A stretch of DNA of 64,000 bases, from NCBI RefSeq assembly GCF_008085905.1, contig NZ_VSFF01000009.1, positions 489,532-553,531 on the forward strand. The letters are read 5' to 3'. This DNA is from Actinomadura syzygii (GTDB lineage: Bacteria; Actinomycetota; Actinomycetes; Streptosporangiales; Streptosporangiaceae). Positions within the stretch are counted from its first letter, which is position 1. Each line of letters starts with the position of its first letter. This document shows, piece by piece, positions 34,212 to 43,134 of the stretch. The notes under the pieces are model-generated. The model had not been told where the DNA came from and searched no databases. It saw nothing but the letters and a program-made list of their open reading frames with translations. The position numbers and the translations under genes were made by a program.

Positions 34212-35918
34212 ATGTGGCACGTGTCACAACGCTCTTCCCCGTGGCGGCGGCGGTATCCGCCCGGCGTCCCCCAGGAAGTGGACATTCCCGATGTCCCCGT
34301 GACCCGGCTCCTCGACGACGCCGCCGAGACGCATCCGCGCCGTCCCGCGCTGCACTTCTTCGGCCGCGAGATCTCCTACCGGGACCTGCGCGACGCCGTG
34401 GACCGGTTCGCCGACGGCCTGCACCGCCTCGGGGTGCAGCCGGGCGACCGGGTGGCGCTGATCCTGCCGAACTGCCCGCAGCAGGTCATCGCGTTCTACG
34501 GCGTCCTGCGCAGGGGGGCCGTCGCGGTGCAGCACAACCCGCTGTACACCGAGGAGGAGATGCTCCACCAGCTCGCCGACTGCGGGGCCCGCGTCGCCGT
34601 CGTGCTGGATCGTTCCTACGCGACGGTGCGCGCGGTCCGCGCCAAGCTCCAGCTCGAACACATCGTGGTGACGTCGCTGACCGACTTCCTGCCGCTGGCC
34701 AAGCGGGTCGCGCTGCGGCTCCCGTTAGTGCAGGCGCAGCGGCGGAGGGCGGAGATCACGGCGGACGTGCCGCACGACCCGGACGTCCTCCCCTTCCGTG
34801 AGCTGCAGCGGCCGCCGAGACGGCCGGTGCGGCAACTCGAGGTGGAGCCGTCCCGGCACCTCGCCGCCATCCAGTACACGGGCGGGACGGAGGGACGTCC
34901 GAAGGGCGCGATGCTGACGCACCGCAACCTCGTCGCGAACGCCTGCCAGCAGCACGCGTGGGACACGGCGGGCCGTCCGGGGACGGACGTGACGCTGGCG
35001 GTGCTGCCGCTGTTCCACTCGTTCGGGCTGATGAGCTGCCTGGTCGCGCCGGTGATGACGGCCGGGGCGGTGGTCCTGCTCCCCCGTTTCGACGCCGACC
35101 AGGTGCTCAGCGCGATCCGCCGGTACCGTCCGACGATCTTCCCTGGCGTACCGACGCTGTACGAGCAGGTGATGGACAATCCGCGGTTCACGCCGTCCGA
35201 CCTGGGTTCGCTGCGCATCCTCATCTCCGGTGCGATGGGGCTGGCGCAGAGCACGATCGACCGGCTCACCCAGGTCGGAGCCAAAGGGCTCATCAACTGT
35301 TACGGGCTCACCGAGGCGTCCCCAGCCGTCACGGGCAACCCGCTTGGGGGCGGGGCACGGAACCTGTCCGTGGGGTTGCCCCTCCCTATGACCGATGCGG
35401 TCATCGTGGACCAGGACGAGCCGACGAGGGTCCTGCAGCCGGGCGAGCCCGGCGAGCTGGTCGTGCGCGGGCCGCAGGTGTTCGCCGGATATTGGAACGC
35501 GCCGCTCGCCACCGCGCAGACCCTGTCGAAGGGATGGCTCCGTACGGGCGACATCGCCGTAATGGACGAGGACGGCTTCTTCACCATCCTCGACCGGCTA
35601 CGCGACATGATCAAGGTGAGCGGTTTCAGCGTGTTCCCGACGGAGGTCGAGAAAGTGCTGCACCGGCATCCGGCGGTGCACGACTGCGCGGTGGTCGGCG
35701 TGCCCGACGCCCGGCGCGGGGAGCGCATCATCGCGCACGTCGTGGAGCATCCCGCCTACCCTTTTTCGGCGTACGAGTTGCGGCGGCATTGCGAGCGTTA
35801 TCTGTCGCACTACAAGGTCCCGGCGGAATTCATTCCGCGGACGGCACTGCCCCGCAACATTCTGGGGAAGGTCGTCCGGCAGCGGTTGCGGGACGAGGCC
35901 GTGAACTCGCCCGCGTAG
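34212..35918 (+). CDS. long-chain fatty-acid-CoA ligase-like (ANL superfamily)
   Basis: The product has 568 residues from ATG 34212 (an ATG-like start at 34194 is also open). ANL motifs are YTGGTEGRPKGAMLTHRNL (the usual TSGTTGxPKG has Glu in place of Thr), YGLTEASP, WLRTGDIAVMDEDGFFTI, RLRDMIKVSGFSVFPTEVE and the catalytic Lys in LPRNILGKVVRQ. It adenylates a carboxylic acid and transfers it to CoA. The substrate is not shown by sequence. It stands alone on the + strand between unrelated genes. Confidence 0.88.
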   Translation: MWHVSQRSSPWRRRYPPGVPQEVDIPDVPVTRLLDDAAETHPRRPALHFFGREISYRDLRDAVDRFADGLHRLGVQPGDRVALILPNCPQQVIAFYGVLRRGAVAVQHNPLYTEEEMLHQLADCGARVAVVLDRSYATVRAVRAKLQLEHIVVTSLTDFLPLAKRVALRLPLVQAQRRRAEITADVPHDPDVLPFRELQRPPRRPVRQLEVEPSRHLAAIQYTGGTEGRPKGAMLTHRNLVANACQQHAWDTAGRPGTDVTLAVLPLFHSFGLMSCLVAPVMTAGAVVLLPRFDADQVLSAIRRYRPTIFPGVPTLYEQVMDNPRFTPSDLGSLRILISGAMGLAQSTIDRLTQVGAKGLINCYGLTEASPAVTGNPLGGGARNLSVGLPLPMTDAVIVDQDEPTRVLQPGEPGELVVRGPQVFAGYWNAPLATAQTLSKGWLRTGDIAVMDEDGFFTILDRLRDMIKVSGFSVFPTEVEKVLHRHPAVHDCAVVGVPDARRGERIIAHVVEHPAYPFSAYELRRHCERYLSHYKVPAEFIPRTALPRNILGKVVRQRLRDEAVNSPA

Positions 35919-35964
35919 GCGGCAGGGGGCTCGCATTGACGGCGGCGGGTGGTTGACTGGGCTG

Positions 35965-36864
35965 GTGCACACCGAGACCGTCCGTCCAGGGCTGTTCGCC
36001 CGCCTCGTGGAGATCGGGCGCGCGGCGTCGCCGACCGGCGCGGAAGCGGAGCCGGAGACGCTGTACGACCGGCATGGCGTCTTGGTCGTGCGCGTCGGTG
36101 ACGTGGCCGTCAAGGCGCATCAGGCCGACCGCGGGCACGGATTCGTCGAGCGCGCCAGGCTGGCGGGCACACTGCCCGGAATTCTGGTCGGCCCCCTGGG
36201 GCCGCCCCTCGATGTGGACGGCCGGATGGTGTCGGTCTACCCGTTCGGCGTTCCGGTGGACCCGCGCCAAGAACTCCCTTGGGAGGATGGTGCGCGCCTC
36301 TTGGCCGCGCTCCATTCCGCGACGGTCCCGGCAGACGCACCGTCCTGGGGACGTCCCGCAAGGGTGGCGCGCCTGGTGTCCGAACTGGGTCACGGCCCGG
36401 CGGCGGACGAAGTGCGACGGGCTTTCGCCACATTGCCCACCTGGATACGCGGGGAGGCAGCGGAACCGCCGAAAGAAAACACATGCCTCATTCACGGTGA
36501 CTGGCACCTAGGGCAAATGGTCTGCGCGCAGGACGGGCAATGGCGCCTCATCGACATCGAAGACCTCGGTAGGGGCGACCCCGCCTGGGACTTGGCGCGA
36601 CCCGCCGCGCTCTACTCGGCGGGTGTCCTCTCCCCTGACGAATGGGGCCGTTTCCTGGGCGCTTACACGGAAGCGGGCGGTCCCGCCGTCCCCGCGGGCG
36701 CCGACCCCTGGACGACCCTGGACATACCCGCCCGAACTCTGGCGATCCAGATCGCCGCCACGTGCGTCAAAACGGCGGGGAGGGAAGATCGGCCGCTGGA
36801 CGGAGCGGAGCAGGCGATGGTCGACGCCTGCGGGAGAATATCGGCGGCGGGGGACGCGGCATGA
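35965..36864 (+). CDS. aminoglycoside phosphotransferase (APH)-family kinase
   Basis: The product has 299 residues. The catalytic loop is CLIHGDWHLGQMV and the Mg-binding loop is LIDIEDLGRGDPAWDLARP; the N-terminal lobe has VRVGDVAVKAHQADRG with the ATP Lys. Substrate unknown; members phosphorylate antibiotics, sugars or small metabolites. GTG 35965 is favoured over TTG 35953. GC is slightly lower than in the neighbours. It precedes the zf-TFIIB gene by 67 bases. Confidence 0.8.
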   Translation: MHTETVRPGLFARLVEIGRAASPTGAEAEPETLYDRHGVLVVRVGDVAVKAHQADRGHGFVERARLAGTLPGILVGPLGPPLDVDGRMVSVYPFGVPVDPRQELPWEDGARLLAALHSATVPADAPSWGRPARVARLVSELGHGPAADEVRRAFATLPTWIRGEAAEPPKENTCLIHGDWHLGQMVCAQDGQWRLIDIEDLGRGDPAWDLARPAALYSAGVLSPDEWGRFLGAYTEAGGPAVPAGADPWTTLDIPARTLAIQIAATCVKTAGREDRPLDGAEQAMVDACGRISAAGDAA

Positions 36865-36931
36865 CGTGGCGCGAAACCTGCCATACATTTAGCCTCTACC
36901 TGGGGATCCAGACCGGAAGGACGACAAAGCG

Positions 36932-37192
36932 ATGCACTGCCCTAAGTGTCGTGGCGTGATGCGGACCTACACCCGCAGCGGCGTCCACATCGAGCAATGT
37001 GACAGCTGCCGGGGCATCTTCCTCGACTACGGCGAGCTTGAGGCCCTGAGCCAGATGGAAGCGCAGTACCGGGCCGCCCCGCCGCCCGCGGCCGCGCCGG
37101 GATGGGGAGCGAGCCCGGCGGTGCATCACCACCACCACGGGCACCGCCGCCCCCACCACGGGAGCGTCTTCAACATGCTCTTCTCGACCTGA
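36932..37192 (+). CDS. zf-TFIIB zinc-ribbon protein with His-rich tail
   Basis: The product has 86 residues. MHCPKCRGVM and IEQCDSCRGIFLDYGELEAL form the CxxC-x(n)-CxxC zinc ribbon typical of zf-TFIIB family proteins. Residues 64-76 carry His-rich sequence (VHHHHHGHRRPHHG), a possible metal buffer. GGAAGGACGAC precedes the ATG. Function unknown. Confidence 0.85.
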   Translation: MHCPKCRGVMRTYTRSGVHIEQCDSCRGIFLDYGELEALSQMEAQYRAAPPPAAAPGWGASPAVHHHHHGHRRPHHGSVFNMLFST

Positions 37193-37231
37193 TCCGCTTC
37201 CCCGGCTCCGTCCGGGGCGATGCACGTCGGC

Positions 37232-37271
37232 GGCCCGCCCCCTTGGAGAAAAACGTCCCAGAGGGCGGGCC
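37232..37271. terminator. GC-rich bidirectional terminator hairpin
   Basis: GGCCCGCCC at 37232-37240 pairs with GGGCGGGCC at 37263-37271 around a loop containing GGAGAAAAACG. It sits between the convergent zf-TFIIB and pnkp genes. Confidence 0.7.
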
Positions 37272-37291
37272 CGTGTGTTCCATGAACGGGT

Positions 37292-39838
37292 TCAGAGGCG
37301 CGGGTCGACGGGCTCCGACTCCAGTGCGAGCACGGCGAACACCGCCTGGTGGACGCGCCACAGCGGCTCGCCTCCGGTGAGCCGGTCGAGCGCCTCCACG
37401 CCGAGCGCGTGCTCGCGCATCGCCAGCGAGCGCTTGCGTCCGAGCGACCTGCGGCGCAGCCGTTCGAGGTTGTCCGGCTCGCGGTAGTCCGGGCCGTAGA
37501 TGATGCGCAGGTATTCCGGTCCCCGGCATTTCACGCCCGGCTGGACGCGCCTGTCGTCCGGTAGCGGGCCGAGCGGCTTGACGACCATGCCCTCACCTCC
37601 CGCCGAGGTGAGTTTCTCCCACCATTCGGTGACAGCCGCCTCCGATTCCGGCGAGGTCAGGTCGACGGTCATCGACGACGTCCGTTTCAGCAGCCCGCCG
37701 GTGTCGGCGTCCGCGAGGCGTCCGGCCATGGCCATGTGCCATTCGTGGTCGCGTGCCACGGCCCACGAGCAACCTTCCCCGGCGAGGATCTGGAACGGCG
37801 CGAGCTGTAGCCCGGACAGGCCGTCGACCGTCCAGCAGTAGCGCGCGTAGGCGTCGCGGAAGAGGGACGCGTTCGCGGCCCGCCGGTCGATGTGCTCGCG
37901 GAGCGCACCGACGTCGAGACCGCGTCCGGCCGCGCGGGCGAGGGCGTCGGACGCCATCGGCAGGGCGGCACCGGCAGCCGCGCCGGTCGCGGCGTACTGG
38001 GTGCGGATGAGGTCCATGGCCTTGGCCGACCAGGGCAGCAGTTCGCTGTCGATGACGAGCCAGCCCGTGTCCAGCTCGTCCCAGAGCCCGGCGGCGTCTA
38101 CCGCGCCGCGGACTCGGTCCAGTACTTCGGTCGTGCGGGACGGGTCGCGGAAGAAGGAACGTCCCGTGCGGGTGTAGACGGCTCCGGTCGACCCGTCGGC
38201 GATACCGAAGCGGGTGGCGGCGACGGACTCGTCCCTACAGACGACGACCACGGCCCTGGAGCCCATGTGCTTTTCTTCGCACACCACACGGTCGAGCCCC
38301 CTTTCCCTGTACGCGGCGAGGGCTTCGGCGGGGTGCTCCAGATATCCGGGCAGCGGCGATGTATCGGCGGGGGCCATGGTGGGCGGTAGGTAGACGAGCC
38401 AGCGCGGGTCGACGGCGAACCGGCTCATCACTTCCAGCGCGGCGAGGGCGTTCTCCTCTCGGACGGAGACGCGACCCATCAGGCGGGTCTCGACTCCACT
38501 CGCGCCCATCACGTCCTCGATTTTGAGGACTTCGTCCTCCCGGTGTCCGGTGGACGACGGCGCGTCGAGCGGCCGTGTCGGCTCGTACCAGACCTGCTGT
38601 GCCGGGACGGACGTCAGCTCACGCTCCGGATAGCGCAGCGCGGTCAGTTTTCCGCCGAACACGGCTCCGGTGTCCAGGCAGATGGTGTTGTTGATCCATT
38701 CCGCTTCGGGGACGGGCGTGTGCCCGTACACGACCGTCGCCTTGCCGCGATAGTCACGCGCCCACGGATACCGGACGGGCAGCCCGTATTCGTCGGTCTC
38801 CCCTGTGGTGTCGCCATAGAGCGCGAAGGAGCGGACACGTCCGGACGCACGACCGTGGTACGCCTCCTTGAGCCCGGCGTGGGCGACGACCAGGCGACCG
38901 TCGTCCAGGACGTAGTGGCTGATGAGGCCGTCCATGAAGCGCAGCGCTTCTTCGCGGAACTCGTCCGGTTCGGCGGAGAGCTGCTCCATCGACTCGGCCA
39001 GACCGTGGGCGATGCGGACCTTGCGCCCGCGCAGGGCGCGGACGAGTTTCGCCTCGTGGTTGCCCGAGACGCACAGCGCGTTGCCCGCGTCCACCATGCC
39101 CATCACCAGGCGCAGGACGCCCGGTGTGTCGGGCCCGCGGTCGACGAGGTCGCCCACGAACACGGCCGTGCGGCCACCGGGGTGGTTGGCGCCCACGGCG
39201 CGTCCCTCCGCGTCGCGGTCGATCTCGTAGCCGAGGCCGGCGAGGAGGTCTTCCAGTTCGGCGCGGCAGCCGTGCACGTCTCCGATGACGTCGAACGGGC
39301 CGGTCAGGTCGCGGCGGTCGTTCCACGCCCGCTCGTACGCGATCGTCGCGGCGTCGATCTCCTCGACGCCGGTGAGGACGTGGAAGCGGCGGAACTCGTG
39401 GGCCAGCGACCGCATCCCGCGCCGCAGCTCGCGCCGCTGCCGCGGGATCACGTGCGGGGGCAGGTCCCGGTCGGGACGGACGGCGTTCCGCTCGGCAGCG
39501 ACGCTCTCAGGGACGTCCAGCACGATCGCGACGGCCCGCACGTCGTGCTCGGCGGCGAGCCGCAGCAGCGACTGCCGCGCGTGGCTCTGCACGTTGGTGG
39601 CGTCGACGACGGTGAGCAGGCCGCGCCGCAGCCGCACGCCGACGATGTAGTGCAGGAGGTCGAACGCGTCGCCGGTCGCGGACTGGTCGTTCTCGTCGTC
39701 CGACACGATCCCGCGGCAGAAGTCGGACGAGACCACCTGCGTGGGCTTGAAGTGCTTGCGCGCGAAGTGCGACTTGCCCGATCCGGTCACGCCGACCAGC
39801 ACGACCAGACCCATGTCGGGAATCCGGAGCTCGGTCAT
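37292..39838 (-). CDS. pnkp: polynucleotide kinase-phosphatase (bacterial RNA repair Pnkp)
   Basis: The product has 848 residues in three modules, close to the ~870 of Clostridium thermocellum Pnkp. The kinase P-loop is GVTGSGKSHFARK. The calcineurin-like phosphatase has GDVHG, GDLVDRGPDTP, SGNHE, VVAHAGL and VYGHTPVP. The ligase/adenylyltransferase has EEKHMGSRAVVVV with nucleotidyl Lys, EGMVVKPLG and QPGVKCRGPEYLRIIYG. It heals and seals RNA cut by ribotoxins: 5' phosphorylation, 2',3' phosphate removal and ligation, the last needing Hen1. The ATG overlaps the hen1 stop (ATGA), so the two are coupled. Confidence 0.96.
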   Translation of the reverse strand: MTELRIPDMGLVVLVGVTGSGKSHFARKHFKPTQVVSSDFCRGIVSDDENDQSATGDAFDLLHYIVGVRLRRGLLTVVDATNVQSHARQSLLRLAAEHDVRAVAIVLDVPESVAAERNAVRPDRDLPPHVIPRQRRELRRGMRSLAHEFRRFHVLTGVEEIDAATIAYERAWNDRRDLTGPFDVIGDVHGCRAELEDLLAGLGYEIDRDAEGRAVGANHPGGRTAVFVGDLVDRGPDTPGVLRLVMGMVDAGNALCVSGNHEAKLVRALRGRKVRIAHGLAESMEQLSAEPDEFREEALRFMDGLISHYVLDDGRLVVAHAGLKEAYHGRASGRVRSFALYGDTTGETDEYGLPVRYPWARDYRGKATVVYGHTPVPEAEWINNTICLDTGAVFGGKLTALRYPERELTSVPAQQVWYEPTRPLDAPSSTGHREDEVLKIEDVMGASGVETRLMGRVSVREENALAALEVMSRFAVDPRWLVYLPPTMAPADTSPLPGYLEHPAEALAAYRERGLDRVVCEEKHMGSRAVVVVCRDESVAATRFGIADGSTGAVYTRTGRSFFRDPSRTTEVLDRVRGAVDAAGLWDELDTGWLVIDSELLPWSAKAMDLIRTQYAATGAAAGAALPMASDALARAAGRGLDVGALREHIDRRAANASLFRDAYARYCWTVDGLSGLQLAPFQILAGEGCSWAVARDHEWHMAMAGRLADADTGGLLKRTSSMTVDLTSPESEAAVTEWWEKLTSAGGEGMVVKPLGPLPDDRRVQPGVKCRGPEYLRIIYGPDYREPDNLERLRRRSLGRKRSLAMREHALGVEALDRLTGGEPLWRVHQAVFAVLALESEPVDPRL

Positions 39839-41247
39839 CGGGTGAACACCCCCATCTGCGTGGGCGCGCCCACGTCGGGATCGTCGTCGCCTACGGGCAC
39901 GTGCCGGACGCGGTAGCCGTGCGCGTCGGCGACCTTGTCCGCCCATGCGCGGAACTCGTCCCGCGTCCATTCGAAGCGGTGGTCGGGGTGGCGCATCGAC
40001 CCCGGCGCCATGCCCTCATACCGGACGTTGTGCTCGGCGTTAGGGGTCGTCACCACCACCACACGGGGTTTGGCATGCGCGAACACGACCCGTTCGACCG
40101 CGCTGAGACGCGGCGGGTCGATGTGCTCGATGACCTCCATCAGAACGGCCGCCTCATAACCGCGGAACCGTTCGTCGGCATACGTCAGCGCACCCTGGAA
40201 GACATCGCGGACGCGGTCGTTCGCGGGACGCCGTCCCTCGTCCCAGCGAAGACGTCGCCACGCATGGGTGAGCGCGCGGTGTGAGACGTCCGTGCCGGAC
40301 ACCTCGCTGAAGAAATCGTCTTTCGCCAGTTGCGCGAGCAGTTTCCCTGAGCCGCAGCCAAGGTCGATGACGCGGCGGGCGTCCTCCTCGCGCAGTGCCT
40401 GGACGACCGACTGGAGACGATGTTCCGCCAGCGAGACGTGCTGCTCCTCGCCGTCCTCGGACGTGGGCTCCTCTTCCACCTGCGCGGGGTCGAGCGTCTC
40501 TTCGGACGACTCGTCCGCGTCGGCCAGGCGACCCAGCGCGGTACGGACGAGCCCGCGCCGGTTGGCGAGATAACGGCGGGTGATGGTCCCGCGGTCGGGG
40601 TGCGTGGCGAGCCAGCCCTCCCCTGCGCGGATGAGTTTGTCCACCTCGTCGGGCGCCATCCAGTAGTGCTTGGCGTCGTCCAAGACAGGCAGCAGGACAT
40701 AGAGCTGATTGAGCGCATCGGCAAGACGCAGAGTGCCGGTGAGCGTGAGCGTCACGTACCGGGAGTCGCCCCAAGCGGCGAACTCCGGATCGAGCGGGAC
40801 GGGCACGGCGGACACGTCCCAGCCGAGCGGCGCGAAGAACCGCTCGGCCTGGTCCGGCCCGCCCCTGCACGGCAGTGCCGGCAGGACGATTTCCAGCGGG
40901 ATCGGCGTCTCCACCAGATCGGGACGCGGTTCGCACCGTCCCCGCATGGCGGTGCGGAAGACGCCCGCCATGGCGGACGCCAGCAGCGACGACGCCGCGT
41001 AGGGACGATCGTTCACGTACTGGCCGAGGGAGAAGTCCGGTGTGCTTCTGCCACGCGTGCGCACGAGCTTGACCGGGTCGACGTCCAGGAGGAGGGCGGC
41101 GGTGCAGCGCCGTGGCTCCGCGTCCGGGTAGAAGACGTGCGCCGTGCCGAACGACTGCTCGAACCGCTGGACGCGATCGGGATGCTTGTAGAGGAGATAA
41201 CCCAGGTCGGTCGCCGGGTCCATTGTGGTGGTGATCGTCAGAAGCAC
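39835..41247 (-). CDS. hen1: Hen1 RNA 2'-O-methyltransferase
   Basis: The product has 470 residues. The N-terminal Pnkp-activating domain starts LLTITTTMDPATDLGYLLYK. The C-terminal methyltransferase has SAM motif DLGCGSGKLLAQL and metal ligands in EVIEHIDP (ExxEH), with further His in NAEHNVRYE and MRHPDHRFEW. It methylates the 3'-terminal 2'-OH at a break so that the repaired RNA resists a second cut. GTG 41247 is chosen since the family begins at LLTI; no ATG fits. It is upstream gene of the pnkp operon. Confidence 0.95.
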   Translation of the reverse strand: MLLTITTTMDPATDLGYLLYKHPDRVQRFEQSFGTAHVFYPDAEPRRCTAALLLDVDPVKLVRTRGRSTPDFSLGQYVNDRPYAASSLLASAMAGVFRTAMRGRCEPRPDLVETPIPLEIVLPALPCRGGPDQAERFFAPLGWDVSAVPVPLDPEFAAWGDSRYVTLTLTGTLRLADALNQLYVLLPVLDDAKHYWMAPDEVDKLIRAGEGWLATHPDRGTITRRYLANRRGLVRTALGRLADADESSEETLDPAQVEEEPTSEDGEEQHVSLAEHRLQSVVQALREEDARRVIDLGCGSGKLLAQLAKDDFFSEVSGTDVSHRALTHAWRRLRWDEGRRPANDRVRDVFQGALTYADERFRGYEAAVLMEVIEHIDPPRLSAVERVVFAHAKPRVVVVTTPNAEHNVRYEGMAPGSMRHPDHRFEWTRDEFRAWADKVADAHGYRVRHVPVGDDDPDVGAPTQMGVFTR

Positions 41248-41369
41248 GACGACAAGTGTGACGGACGGCATCGCACCGCCACATCGATTTTCAGAACGGC
41301 CCCGCCGTTCAGGTCCCCGCGAAAAGGATTTGCGGTGCGCTTCCCGGTGCCGCCAGAATCCGGAGCGTT

Positions 41370-42200
41370 ATGAGCAGACATCCCCGGCGGCAGATCGCGC
41401 AGGAGACCGTGTCCATCATCGAACGCGGCGGCTACGCGGGCCCGTCCGGGCGAACCGTGCCGATCGCGGACGCTCTGGCCGAGACCGTGCGGGGAACCGT
41501 CCTGTACCGTCCTGACGAACTCGACGACCTACTGCGACGACTCCCCGCCGCCGAACCCGGCACTGAGACGCGCATCGAAGTCACCGGCGAAACCACCCTC
41601 GCCGCAGCGCATCGATTGCGCGCGCAAGGGGCGGTCCCGTTCGCGCTCAACTTCGCCTCCGCGAAGAACCCGGGCGGCGGATTCCTGAAAGGCGCGCACG
41701 CGCAGGAGGAAGGGCTCGCCCGGTCTTCGGGCCTGTATGCGTCACTGCGTTCGGCCAGGGAATACTACGACTTTCACCGCGCCCAAGGAGATCTCCTCTA
41801 CAGCGACCACATGATCTATTCGCCCAGCGTGCCGGTCTTCAGGGACGACGCGGGCAGCCTCTTGGAGCAGCCCTACGAGGTCGCGTTCCTCACGTCCCCA
41901 GCCCCCAATCGCGGCGCCATAAGGGACGAGGCCAAAGCTGCGCTCATCCGCGAGGTACTCCACCAGCGGGCACGCAAAGTCCTCGCCGTGGCAGTGGCCA
42001 ATGACCATCGGCGGCTTGTGCTCGGCGCCTGGGGCTGTGGTGTATTCGGCAACGATCCCGTGGAGGTCGCCGAGGTCTTCGCCGATCTGCTCCGTCCGGC
42101 CGGGGAATTCGGCGGCCGTTTCGACCGCGTCGTATTCGCCGTCTGGGACACCGCTCAGGGCTCTCCAAGGCACGCCGCGTTCCGCGACGTCTTCGCTTAA
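41370..42200 (+). CDS. microbial-type PARG (TIGR02452) macrodomain hydrolase
   Basis: The product has 276 residues. The PARG signature is NPGGGFLKGAHAQEEGLARSS, with GGG loop and QEE catalytic Glu; VLGAWGCGVFGNDP is the phosphate loop. It removes ADP-ribose or poly-ADP-ribose from proteins or nucleic-acid ends in the cytosol. It is divergent from hen1 with 122 bases between, an RNA-repair neighbourhood. The gene may act on ADP-ribosylated RNA termini; see findings. Confidence 0.9.
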   Translation: MSRHPRRQIAQETVSIIERGGYAGPSGRTVPIADALAETVRGTVLYRPDELDDLLRRLPAAEPGTETRIEVTGETTLAAAHRLRAQGAVPFALNFASAKNPGGGFLKGAHAQEEGLARSSGLYASLRSAREYYDFHRAQGDLLYSDHMIYSPSVPVFRDDAGSLLEQPYEVAFLTSPAPNRGAIRDEAKAALIREVLHQRARKVLAVAVANDHRRLVLGAWGCGVFGNDPVEVAEVFADLLRPAGEFGGRFDRVVFAVWDTAQGSPRHAAFRDVFA

Positions 42201-42223
42201 CGCGCTTCGCTCGCCGTCAAGCG

Positions 42224-42940
42224 TCAGGAAGTCGGGCGCTCGACGTAGGACGCGATGCCGCGGAGCAGGATGTCGATGCCGAATTCAAAGCGCGTGTCGC
42301 CGCCCGCGACCGTCAACTCGTCCACCATGGCGACGATGTTCGGATAGCGGTCGACCGGCAGCGCCTTGAAATACTGACGCACTTCCTCGATGTACTTGTG
42401 GAAGTGCTCCCACGGGTCTTCCCCGGCGGGGAGGTTCGCGGTGTAGACGACGTCCTCGTAGGCGTCGGCGTCGATGAACATGCCGACGGTGTCGACGGCG
42501 AGCGCCGCGATCCTCGGCGGCACTCCGCCCGCGCGCATGAGGGCGAGCTGCGCCTCGGCGACGGCCAGCATGTTCGGCAGCGTGGGGACGAGCCCCATCG
42601 ACACCTTCGAGATGTCGCGGTGCGTGTTGTAGACCCGGCGGATCTCGCCGGCCAGCTCCTTGAGCTGCTCCTGCCAGCGCGCCGGGTCGACCGCGCCGGG
42701 CAGCCGGATCTCCCCCGCGACGCTGTCGAGCATCAGCTCCCGCAGCTCCTGCTTGCCCGAGACGTGCGCGTACAGCGAGGCCGGGCCGGTGCCGAGCTCC
42801 TGGGCGACGCGGCGCATCGTGACCGCGTCCAGACCCTCGGTGTCCAGGACGCGGATGGCGGTCGCGACGATCGCGTCCCGCGTGAGCGGCTGCCGCGGCG
42901 GCGCGGCCCTGCGGGGCTTGCGGCCGGGCGGGGTGGGCAT
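42224..42940 (-). CDS. TetR-family repressor (TetR_C_1 type)
   Basis: The product has 238 residues. The HTH is at residues 22-66: RDAIVATAIRVLDTEGLDAV, MRRVAQELGTGPASLYAHVSG. The C-terminal ligand domain is of the TetR_C_1 type usual beside MFS efflux pumps. ATG 42940 is the first Met in the conserved region; 42997 is also open. It is divergent from the DHA2 exporter, whose promoter carries an array of dyads, so it is the likely repressor. Confidence 0.92.
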   Translation of the reverse strand: MPTPPGRKPRRAAPPRQPLTRDAIVATAIRVLDTEGLDAVTMRRVAQELGTGPASLYAHVSGKQELRELMLDSVAGEIRLPGAVDPARWQEQLKELAGEIRRVYNTHRDISKVSMGLVPTLPNMLAVAEAQLALMRAGGVPPRIAALAVDTVGMFIDADAYEDVVYTANLPAGEDPWEHFHKYIEEVRQYFKALPVDRYPNIVAMVDELTVAGGDTRFEFGIDILLRGIASYVERPTS

Positions 42941-42979
42941 GTCCGGGCGTTCGTCCGCCACCTCTGGACCTCGCAATCT

Positions 42980-43034
42980 CGCGATACATCTTGACATGGC
43001 CGAGACGCGATATATCTTCTCTAAGCGAGAGAAG
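42980..43034. promoter_or_regulatory. direct repeat CGCGATAYATCTT and hairpin upstream of the TetR gene
   Basis: CGCGATACATCTT (42980-42992) and CGCGATATATCTT (43006-43018) are direct repeats 26 bases apart. Beyond them CTTCTCT-AAGCG-AGAGAAG (43016-43034) is a perfect 7-bp inverted repeat. They lie at the 5' side of the TetR gene and differ in sequence from the exporter operators. Confidence 0.45.
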
Positions 43035-43059
43035 AATCGATCCGGCTCGAACAGCGTAC

Positions 43060-43115
43060 TTGACGCGAACGGCGTTCTCCTTTAGAACAGTGTTCGCAAC
43101 TAACGAACACTGTTC
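43060..43115 (+). promoter_or_regulatory. MFS promoter with three GAACRNYGTTC operators
   Basis: A promoter TTGACG (43060-43065), 17-base spacer, TAGAAC (43083-43088) is overlaid with 11-bp dyads: GAACGGCGTTC (43067-43077), GAACAGTGTTC (43085-43095) and GAACACTGTTC (43105-43115). The last two also form a 12-bp inverted repeat separated by 7 bases. A TetR dimer pair could bind here and block RNA polymerase. Confidence 0.8.
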
Positions 43116-43134
43116 CCCCCACTCGGAGGCATCG

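Noticed and set aside
37170..37529. 119-residue ORF overlapping the pnkp 3' end
   Set aside because: Arg/Ala/Pro-rich shadow of the Pnkp frame with no ribosome site or family similarity.
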